A DNA stretch of 5,529 nt from Candidatus Roizmanbacteria bacterium CG06_land_8_20_14_3_00_34_14 (lineage in GTDB: Bacteria; Patescibacteriota; Microgenomatia; UBA1406; GWC2-37-13). The position numbers and the translations under genes were made by a program. The number at the start of each line of letters is the position of its first letter. The stretch's first letter is position 1. Positions 1 to 5,062 of this stretch are shown here, one piece after another. The notes beneath the pieces are model-generated. The model ran no database searches, had not been told where the DNA came from, and saw only the letters and a program-made list of their open reading frames with translations. The stretch lies in contig PEVZ01000069.1 of NCBI GenBank assembly GCA_002779665.1, positions 1 to 5,529 on the forward strand, in the 5' to 3' direction.

Positions 1-1320
1 CTTCCAAAGCAAATACAATATCATAAACTACTTGGGTACTTAACAAATAAACACAAATTTAGAGATTCACAATTAGATGCTATTAAAACACTTGCCGAAG
101 ATAATAAAAATCTTATTTTTGTCTCACCTACGGGTTCAGGTAAATCTATAATATATCAGATATACGGAATATTATCTCAAGCGCAAATGTTAGTTTTATC
201 CCCACTTATAGCTCTTCAAAAAAATCAAGTTGAATTATTATGGAAAAAATGGATTCCTGCAACTCTTATTAATAGTTCACTCAATAAAGAGGAGAAAAAT
301 AAGCGATTAGAAAATATAGCAACTGCCTCATATTCTTTCGTCTTTGCTCACCCAAAGCAATTTCTTACTAAAAATTTTGATACAAATCAAATAGAATTAA
401 AACTATCAAACAAACTCCTTTATTCGCCGTTTGGATCATTGTGCATTGATGAAGCCCATGTTATTGATACTTGGGGAAAAAACTTTATTGAAGAGTATGG
501 TAAATTACTTATTCTCAGAAAACATTTAAAGTGCCCACGGACAGTTCTGCTTTCCGCGACACTCACAAAAAAACAACAAAAAAAAATCGCTGATGAATTA
601 TTTTTAGAAAATGAAAAACCAAAAATAATTGTAACAGGATTTTACCGGCCTGAAATTTCTTTACATGTGATAACCTTTGGTTTAGATAATCCACACTTAA
701 CTACTAGAGAAGATTTCATAGATGATCTGCTACATAAAAATGTAGGAAAAAAGGTAATAATTTTTGCTACAACAAAAAATCAGGTCGATAATTTAACACT
801 TTTTCTGAAACAAAAAGGGCATAATGCTGAAGGATATCATTCAGATATAAGATCTGAAAATATCAGAAACATTAAATCGCAAGTTCAAAATAGATTTAGT
901 GGTAATGAACCACCAGAAATAGAAATATTAGTATGTACCTCTGCTTTTGGCATGGGAATTAATATACGCAACATTCGAATAGCGATTCATTATTCTTTAC
1001 CTTTTAGTGTAAATGATTATTATCAACAGGTTGGTAGAATTGGACGAGATAGGTTACCTTCTGATGCATACTTACTAAACGATGTGAGAGAATCAACAAG
1101 ATGGATAGACTTTATAGATCAAAAACAACTAGAAAAAGTATTAGATGAACATAAAAAGGAAGAGCTTAAATCAATCCTTGAAAAGGAAAAAAAAGATTTT
1201 ACAGATTATGTAAATTCTCCAGATAAATGGAAATATATTTTAGATTATTTTGGAGATACATTAAAATTATCTATTTGGGGAAAAATTAAATATTATATAA
1301 AAAAAATCTTTATAATTTGA
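1..1320 (+). CDS. RecQ-family ATP-dependent DNA helicase, 5'-truncated by the window edge
   Basis: This is a superfamily 2 helicase that should use ATP to unwind DNA. The frame is open from base 1, and the first ATG (187) lies after the Walker A motif, so it cannot be the true start. Of 439 visible residues: motif 0 is KFRDSQ (19-24), motif I is SPTGSGKS (42-49), motif Ia is LSPLIALQKNQ (66-76), motif II is IDEAH (149-153) followed by the RecQ-type tryptophan region, motif III is SAT (185-187), motif IV surrounds IIFATT (253-258), motif V is TSAFGMGI (313-320) and motif VI is QQVGRIGRDR (342-351). A vestige of the next RecQ segment, YILDYFGD, is at 412-419, but the protein ends 20 residues later. 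The four cysteines of the RecQ zinc domain and the winged helix are absent. The coding sequence is very AT-rich (about 25% GC where sampled). The RecQ-type core is clear; the specific role (repair, defence or mobile element) is not. Confidence 0.92.
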   Translation, partial: LPKQIQYHKLLGYLTNKHKFRDSQLDAIKTLAEDNKNLIFVSPTGSGKSIIYQIYGILSQAQMLVLSPLIALQKNQVELLWKKWIPATLINSSLNKEEKNKRLENIATASYSFVFAHPKQFLTKNFDTNQIELKLSNKLLYSPFGSLCIDEAHVIDTWGKNFIEEYGKLLILRKHLKCPRTVLLSATLTKKQQKKIADELFLENEKPKIIVTGFYRPEISLHVITFGLDNPHLTTREDFIDDLLHKNVGKKVIIFATTKNQVDNLTLFLKQKGHNAEGYHSDIRSENIRNIKSQVQNRFSGNEPPEIEILVCTSAFGMGINIRNIRIAIHYSLPFSVNDYYQQVGRIGRDRLPSDAYLLNDVRESTRWIDFIDQKQLEKVLDEHKKEELKSILEKEKKDFTDYVNSPDKWKYILDYFGDTLKLSIWGKIKYYIKKIFII

Positions 1321-1351
1321 CTTTGTCTTTTCCTTTTGTCACAATTGGTGA

Positions 1352-2803
1352 GTGAAGATTTTTAAAAAAATTACCTATATTCATAACTTCATCTTTTTAA
1401 TCCTTTTCTTCATGGGTTTTATCCCACCTCTATTCAATCTTTTCTCACTTATTTTAACGATAATTATCAACACCGCTTATATATTCTTCAAGTATAAAAA
1501 AAGTCCTGTTTGGTCTTTTACCATAAATACACTCATTATCAATGTGATTATCGGATTCATTATTTACCTTTTTAGTTTAAGAAAAAATAATTTTGATTTT
1601 TGGATCTATGTTTTAATAATTTTGATTTCGATCGGTCTAATTTCAATTTTAACCACGATTCTTTTATGGATAAAAAGGTTAGTTGAAACTAAAAAACTCC
1701 AATTAGTTTTCAATATATTTGTCACCATATTTATGGTCGCAATTTCATTTTTATTTTATCAATCAAATACCTTCAATAAAGGGATAATCGATTACAGTAT
1801 CAAACGGGTTCAAGTATTGGAAGATAAATTGGGAGGGGAGAAAAATCTAAAATGTAATCAAAGCGAAACTTTTAAAAAGATCAGTCATTCCGTCGTCCGG
1901 ATCGTCGGCGGGGTTGCTGAGGGAAGCGGATTTGTCGTTAACGATAATGGTTATATCGTCACTAACTTTCATGTAATCGAAACCGAACCGGCTTCGAAAG
2001 TGGTTTTTTTCGATAGTACTATGGAGGTACCAGAAATACTTTACACCAACCGTAACGCTGATTTGGCTATCCTTAAAGTTATGAAAAAACTGCCGGCTAT
2101 CAACTGGACCAACAGTAATATTGCCAATACCACCGATGATGTCCTCCTTTTTGGTTATCCATTCGGCGGAGATCTTTACGGATCGGTCACCGTAAGCAAA
2201 GGTTTACTTTCGGCCAAAAGAAAAATCATCGATCAGGGACTATAATATCTGCAGACTGATGCAACCTTGAATCCTGGCATGAGTGGCGGACCGATGACGA
2301 CAATCTGCGGGGATTTTATCGGAATCAATACCTTGGGTTCGGCCGGTATGGGGATGGCGATATCATCCAATTCTTTCAAACAAAAATATTTGGAGATGTC
2401 CTCGTCAAAGGAGCCGTTAAAAGATCTTATTAAAGTAGATTTTAAACCGAATGAAAGCCCGCTTGAGACCGTCAAAGCTTTTTACAATTACATAAAGATC
2501 AGAAAGCTTGATAAGGCATATGAACTGTTAACTGATAATTTTTTAGAGGGAGGGTCGTTTGAGCAATGGAAAAAAGGTTATGCTCCTAACCTTGATACAA
2601 CCGTCATCAAGATAGAAGTTGATCCGAAAAAAGAAAATATAGTTAATGTTAAGTTGGCAACCAAGGACCTGTTAGGAGATCAGTTTATCCGTAAATATTT
2701 TGAAGGGACTTGGGAAGTAAAAGAGATCGACGGAAATCTCAAACTTTGGTGGCCACAAATAAAAGAAATTAAAGAGCCGGATTTTACGTGGTTTTATGAA
2801 TAA
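1352..2803 (+). pseudogene. Membrane-anchored trypsin/HtrA-like serine protease with NTF2-like tail, interrupted by an in-frame TAA
   Basis: Read through the stop, this is one 484-codon frame. GTG at 1352 is the earliest possible start, because a TGA in frame lies at 1349; no well-spaced ribosome site is visible. Residues 12-136 contain about five hydrophobic helices. A trypsin-like domain follows from about 175: GSGFVV at 191-196, His207 in TNFHV, Asp237 in NADLAIL, and Ser311 in NPGMSGGP. These form a complete catalytic triad. From about 345 to the end is an NTF2-like/DUF4878-type region beginning near SPLETVKAFYNYI. Codon 298 (2243-2245) is TAA, in the same frame, inside the conserved stretch before QTDATLNPG; homologues have an ordinary residue there. 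Without readthrough the product lacks the nucleophile and would be inactive. The layout resembles MarP (membrane helices plus periplasmic protease), with no CvpA motif recognised. The gene follows the helicase by 31 bases. The protease domain is richer in GC than the helicase. A sequencing or assembly error is possible. Confidence 0.85.
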
Positions 2804-2876
2804 GTTCTTTATTTTTCACTTTTTTTAAACTCATTCGAATCTCCACCAGTTATGGTTTTAAAAATATTAAATTCTA

Positions 2877-3129
2877 TTACTTTTTCCAAACTCCCAACTT
2901 TATTTCTTTAGCAATTTTTTCCGCAGTCAATAACTCAACCTGATATTTTATCTTTGTTCTTTTCTCATAGAGAACAACTCGGGCAAGTCCATTTCTCACC
3001 AGCTCAGACAAGATTTTCAGTAAACGCTTTCGCTTCTTCAAAATACGGTTCTTTAACTTCGGGAGCATTGACCCCATAAAGTCAAAACTTTTTGCCGTCT
3101 AAAAGTTCTTTTTCAAGTATCACCCCCCC
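2877..3129 (-). pseudogene. Thermonuclease (SNase-like) remnant: truncated, stop-interrupted and internally deleted
   Basis: Two minus-strand segments in different frames match the two ends of the staphylococcal nuclease fold. The first (3120 down to 3007) reads ILEKELLDGKKF, TGA, LYGVNAPEVKEP, then EAKAFTENLV. This corresponds to the family pattern VRLIGVDTPE with a following helix. The TGA (3084-3082) sits where the family has its catalytic arginine (Arg35 in the S. aureus enzyme), so CGA to TGA is a simple explanation. The second (from about 3008 to the TAA at 2879-2877) reads SELVRNGLARVVLY and then AEKIAKEIKLGVWKK, the family's C-terminal helices. The roughly 35 residues between them, including the DKYGR segment with Arg87, are missing. 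Nothing of the N-terminal strands or a start remains before a run of seven C (3123-3129), where the GC-rich island begins. An ATG at 3077 opens a 66-residue frame, but its first 20 or so residues are out of frame with the nuclease. Activity is very unlikely. Confidence 0.75.
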
Positions 3130-3157
3130 AGATTACTATGAATTTTTGATAAAATAG

Positions 3158-3185
3158 GTTCGTAAGAAGTTGTATATTCGCGCCC
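3158..3185 (-). other. Candidate dif-like (tyrosine recombinase) site
   Basis: On the minus strand the 28 bases split into an 11-6-11 arrangement: GGGCGCGAATA, TACAAC, TTCTTACGAAC. The arms are only partly inverted (about 5 of 11 positions), and the resemblance to the E. coli dif arms (GCGCATAA, TTATG) is weak. The site lies inside the perfect AATAGG/CCTATT dyad at the edge of the GC-rich island, where an integration or cassette boundary would be plausible. No recombinase gene is in the window. This is inference from spacing and context only. Confidence 0.2.
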
Positions 3186-3304
3186 TATTACTGTGGAAGC
3201 GCTGACGACCAGAGCTGGCCAAAACTTCAGACAACGCACGCCAAAACATTTTGCCTCTTCTTACGCCTCCGCCCCAGTTGAGTCGGGGGCTTCGGCGAGA
3301 CAAA

Positions 3305-3358
3305 GCCGGCGGTTTCTGATTCATTCCTTTTCCATTCGGGGAGAAGTCGGCATTTTTT
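3305..3358 (+). terminator. Possible rho-independent terminator on the + strand
   Basis: GCCGGC (3305-3310) can pair with GTCGGC (3346-3351) with one G-T pair, and an inner TTCT can pair with AGAA (3342-3345). A run of six T follows at 3353-3358. The loop is long (over 20 bases) and the 5' arm has a bulge, so it is weaker than a textbook terminator and may simply be part of the island's repeat structure. Confidence 0.25.
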
Positions 3359-3375
3359 ATACTAATATTCGAGAG

Positions 3376-4068
3376 TTAATATTTATTCCTTATCTCTTTG
3401 AAAGATACAATTCGGGGAAAATTAAGATGAGAAAGTACATTTCCGTAATCTATCAATATTGTTTGCCAGTGCAGGTTTTTTGCAGGAAGAATATCATTGT
3501 TAATATCATCACCGAAAAAAGCAATCTGAGTCGGATTTGTTCCTGAGATTTTTTGAGCATGAGAAAAAATTCTTACATCTGGTTTTGCATATCCAATTTT
3601 TTCAGAAATAATAATAAGTTTTTTTTCAAGTAAATTGTATGCATTAATTTTTTTTAACTTTTTGATTTGTTGAGAATTATTGCCATTACTAATTATTCCC
3701 AATCGATACTTTTTCTTATATAAATATCTCAATGTAGAGAGGACATAAGGGAAACTATTTAAATTCAATTCATAATTTAATACATACTCATTAATTATTT
3801 TTTCCGCATATTTATTATTAATCCTTCTATCAAATGATTTCCATGTATCTTTGACTCTGGCTATTTTTTGTTCAAGAAAATTTATTTTGCCTTGTTCAAA
3901 AAGAAGCCAATTTTTCTTTGTAAATTGAAGCCAGTTTTTTTGAAACTTTTCATTTGAAAAATTAGGTAGGTATTTTTTTCTGATTTGTTCGATTGCTTTA
4001 TTTTGTGCGCCTTTATGATCAATCAAAGTTCCATCAATATCAAAGAAAATCGTTGTTATATTTTTCAT
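3376..4068 (-). CDS. HAD-superfamily hydrolase, YjjG/phosphatase-like
   Basis: This is a 230-residue cytoplasmic haloacid dehalogenase-type hydrolase, probably a Mg-dependent phosphatase acting on a small phosphorylated metabolite. All four HAD motifs are visible: motif I FFDIDGTL with nucleophile Asp10 and Asp12, motif II IISNGN (Ser127), motif III Lys162 in AKPD, and motif IV FFGDDINND (Asp187, Asp188, Asp192). The helical segment at about 20-105 between motifs I and II is a C1-type cap as in YjjG and related nucleotidases. The start is firm: AAGGA lies 6 bases upstream (4075-4079), and ATG overlaps the TGA of the preceding FGE-like gene as ATGA (4068-4065), indicating translational coupling. 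Base composition is very AT-rich (20-30% GC where sampled). The gene ends with TAA just before the GC-rich island. The substrate cannot be read from the sequence; the FGE-like partner offers no known pathway. Confidence 0.9.
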   Translation of the reverse strand: MKNITTIFFDIDGTLIDHKGAQNKAIEQIRKKYLPNFSNEKFQKNWLQFTKKNWLLFEQGKINFLEQKIARVKDTWKSFDRRINNKYAEKIINEYVLNYELNLNSFPYVLSTLRYLYKKKYRLGIISNGNNSQQIKKLKKINAYNLLEKKLIIISEKIGYAKPDVRIFSHAQKISGTNPTQIAFFGDDINNDILPAKNLHWQTILIDYGNVLSHLNFPRIVSFKEIRNKY

Positions 4069-4787
4069 ATAATTTCCTTCTTAAAAAGATTGTTAATCTT
4101 TCTGAAAAGTTCGAGATTTGCACCCTGTATATTTGTATGTTTTTCCTTGGTGAGAAATTCCACTACATCTCTAAGTTCTTCGGAAAATCCTGTGTCTGGT
4201 TGATCTTTTTTTATTTCATCAAACACAACGCGTATTCCAAGACCTGAAGTCCCAAGCCAATGTGGTCTCGGATTTGGAAGAATTCCTCGTTCGCTGGAAT
4301 GATTCCATTCAAGACCTGCTTTTAATTTTTCAAAAGGATTATCATCTTCTGGATTAGATAACCAAATACTCACATTCCCTATTTCATCATAAACTCCAAA
4401 TTGATTAGGTGGAAAAAAGCGAACGGGAGTAGTATCACCATAATATTGAGCTACGTTTTCATGATCTTTTGAAAATAAAATTTGTTCTGATTTTAATTCG
4501 GAACCTTTTGTAAATATTGTTTTTTTCCATTCTTTTTGCGTTGGCAGTCTGCCGCCCAACCATATAGAAAATATTGCTGCTCCAAACCATGTTACAAAAG
4601 TTGCTGGATGATCTTCATACCCTTTTTCAATGGATACTATTTTATTATCTATATGGATTCGAGATTGGGGTCGGTCATTATAAAAAAGAGGTCGACCATT
4701 TATTTCTGTTGGAAAATTTTGTTCAATCAACCAATTAAGAAATTGAGCAAATAATTCAGATATTCTTTGTAATCTAGTTAATTTCAT
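4065..4787 (-). CDS. FGE/SUMF1-fold (formylglycine-generating-enzyme family) protein without cysteines
   Basis: This 240-residue protein shows the FGE-sulfatase family core. HPATFVTWFGA (60-70) leads into WLGGRLPTQKEW (76-87), matching the family pattern HPV.gVsW..A..yc.W.GGRLPTEAEW. TPVRFFPPNQFGVYDEIGNV (120-139) matches the TpVg.fppN.fGLyDM.GNVwEW block, and GLEW (158-161) and GLGIRVV (182-188) match the end of the domain. Canonical FGE oxidises a sulfatase cysteine using two active-site cysteines and copper. This protein contains no cysteine at all, so that reaction is excluded and a binding or non-canonical role is more likely. It also lacks the usual N-terminal strand region (GxFxMG), although an in-frame TAA (4802-4800) fixes ATG 4787 as the first start. 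A helical, charged C-terminal extension of about 50 residues follows the domain. It is the first gene of an operon with the HAD hydrolase. No signal peptide is seen, so it is probably cytoplasmic. Confidence 0.85.
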   Translation of the reverse strand: MKLTRLQRISELFAQFLNWLIEQNFPTEINGRPLFYNDRPQSRIHIDNKIVSIEKGYEDHPATFVTWFGAAIFSIWLGGRLPTQKEWKKTIFTKGSELKSEQILFSKDHENVAQYYGDTTPVRFFPPNQFGVYDEIGNVSIWLSNPEDDNPFEKLKAGLEWNHSSERGILPNPRPHWLGTSGLGIRVVFDEIKKDQPDTGFSEELRDVVEFLTKEKHTNIQGANLELFRKINNLFKKEII

Positions 4788-4798
4788 AGATAAATATT

Positions 4799-4804
4799 AT
4801 TATA
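4799..4804 (-). promoter_or_regulatory. -10 box of the FGE-HAD operon, near-leaderless
   Basis: On the minus strand a perfect TATAAT ends 11 bases before the ATG at 4787, so transcription should start only about 5 bases before the start codon. There is no Shine-Dalgarno sequence before this ATG, which fits leaderless translation. No good -35 is seen; the hexamer at the 17-base position reads ACTTAT. Confidence 0.5.
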
Positions 4805-4860
4805 TTAACGCTATTTTGTTAATAAGTAGTTAATTTGAACAAAAATATGACCAAATTAAC
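4804..4860. repeat. Four GTTAAT/ATTAAC boxes forming two dyads between divergent promoters
   Basis: ATTAAC (4804-4809) faces GTTAAT (4818-4823) across 8 bases. GTTAATTTG (4829-4837) faces CAAATTAAC (4852-4860) across 14 bases as a perfect 9-base inverted repeat. The first box overlaps the last base of the FGE operon's -10, and the last lies 26 bases before the -35 of the riboswitch promoter. This is the layout expected of operators for a shared regulator. The second dyad could instead form an RNA hairpin. No regulator gene is in the window. Confidence 0.45.
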
Positions 4861-4886
4861 GGTATAATCGATAAAAAAACTTCTTA

Positions 4887-4916
4887 TTGACAAAATATTA
4901 TTGACTGGTGTATAGT
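4887..4916 (+). promoter_or_regulatory. Sigma-70-type promoter for the cobalamin riboswitch unit
   Basis: A perfect -35 TTGACA (4887-4892), an 18-base spacer and a -10 TATAGT (4911-4916) predict a start at about 4922-4924. That is the first base of the riboswitch P1 helix, so the transcript would begin with the aptamer and carry almost no extra leader. Confidence 0.7.
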
Positions 4917-4923
4917 TGGAAGC

Positions 4924-5015
4924 GTTAGTTTTGACGAAGGGGTCGAAAGACTTAAAAGGAAATCACGGTGACAAGTCCGTGGCTATGCCGTAACTGTTAA
5001 AGCCAGAAAACTTAC
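4924..5015 (+). promoter_or_regulatory. Cobalamin (vitamin B12) riboswitch, compact form
   Basis: The conserved core of the cobalamin aptamer is readable in order: AAAAGGAA (4954-4961), GGTG then AAGTCC (4967-4978), GGCT (4981-4984), CCGTAACTGT (4988-4997) and AGCCAG (5001-5006). A closing helix pairs GTTAGTTTT (4924-4932) with AAAACTTAC (5007-5015), 8 of 9 pairs. CACGG (4964-4968) pairs with CCGTG (4977-4981) to present an 8-base loop. GGTC (4941-4944) and GACT (4949-4952) close a GAAA tetraloop. Peripheral arms are minimal, giving about 92 bases. Riboswitches of this class bind a cobalamin and usually lower expression of uptake or cobalamin-alternative genes. The family is well supported; the subtype and preferred cobalamin are not determined. 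Confidence 0.85.
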
Positions 5016-5060
5016 CTTTGTTTTTACCAAATTTTGACTTTCGAGCGAAAAGTCTAAGGT
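5014..5060 (+). promoter_or_regulatory. Riboswitch expression platform with sequesterable Shine-Dalgarno
   Basis: The Shine-Dalgarno candidate TAAGG (5055-5059) stands only 3 bases before ATG 5063. ACCTT (5014-5018) is perfectly complementary to AAGGT (5056-5060). This pairing would enclose a hairpin GACTTTC (5036-5042) / GAAAAGTC (5047-5054, one bulged A). The first two bases of ACCTT also belong to the aptamer's P1 helix, so P1 and SD sequestration may compete. GACTT (5036-5040) could also pair with AAGTC in and beside the aptamer's loop 5 (4973-4977). No T-run follows, so control of translation is more likely than termination. The on/off direction is not settled by these pairings. Confidence 0.5.
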
Positions 5061-5062
5061 CT

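Larger units (their letters stand above)
3130..3360. repeat. GC-rich structured island, possible interspersed or mobile element
   Basis: Bases 3181-3320 are 57% GC by count (80 of 140), against 28% in 3361-3420. The stretch contains a perfect 9-base inverted repeat CGTAAGAAG (3161-3169) / CTTCTTACG (3257-3265), a 6-base dyad AATAGG (3153-3158) / CCTATT (3184-3189), a GCCCC (3271-3275) / GGGGC (3286-3290) hairpin, a GGCTT (3288-3292) / AAGCC (3303-3307) hairpin, and two direct copies of GCCAAAAC (3218-3225 and 3240-3247). Open frames run through it on both strands, but none has a recognisable domain or ribosome site, and their arginine-, serine- and alanine-rich content follows from the base composition. 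It lies between the truncated nuclease and the end of the HAD gene. It could be a non-autonomous element, a recombination cassette boundary or a structured RNA. I cannot choose among these from one copy. Confidence 0.5.

Noticed and set aside
2241..2246. TATAAT at the premature stop of the protease, as a possible internal promoter
   Set aside because: No -35 or start for a separate gene is present, and it is inside a conserved coding stretch.
2233..2475. 80-residue minus-strand open frame opposite the protease active-site region
   Set aside because: It lies antisense to a clearly conserved protease segment and has no domain or ribosome site.
2267..2803. Independent 178-residue gene starting at TTG 2267
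   Set aside because: It is in the same frame as the upstream protease and begins in the middle of the conserved NPGMSGGP motif, so it is the second half of one interrupted gene.
3136..3324. 62-residue minus-strand frame in the GC-rich island
   Set aside because: It has no recognisable domain and no ribosome site, and its composition follows the GC-rich DNA.
3193..3546. 117-residue plus-strand frame across the island and the HAD gene end
   Set aside because: Its second half is antisense to a well-supported HAD gene, and no motif supports it.
3985..4754. Three short plus-strand frames opposite the HAD and FGE-like genes
   Set aside because: They are shadows of the AT-rich minus-strand genes.
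4863..4868. TATAAT on the plus strand as a second promoter for the riboswitch
   Set aside because: The nearest -35-like TTGAAC is 22 bases upstream, which is too far, and the TTGACA/TATAGT pair is much better placed.
5018..5062. TTG 5018 as the start of the DUF4430 gene
   Set aside because: It lies in the riboswitch expression platform, directly after P1. ATG 5063 has a nearby TAAGG and begins a proper membrane anchor.
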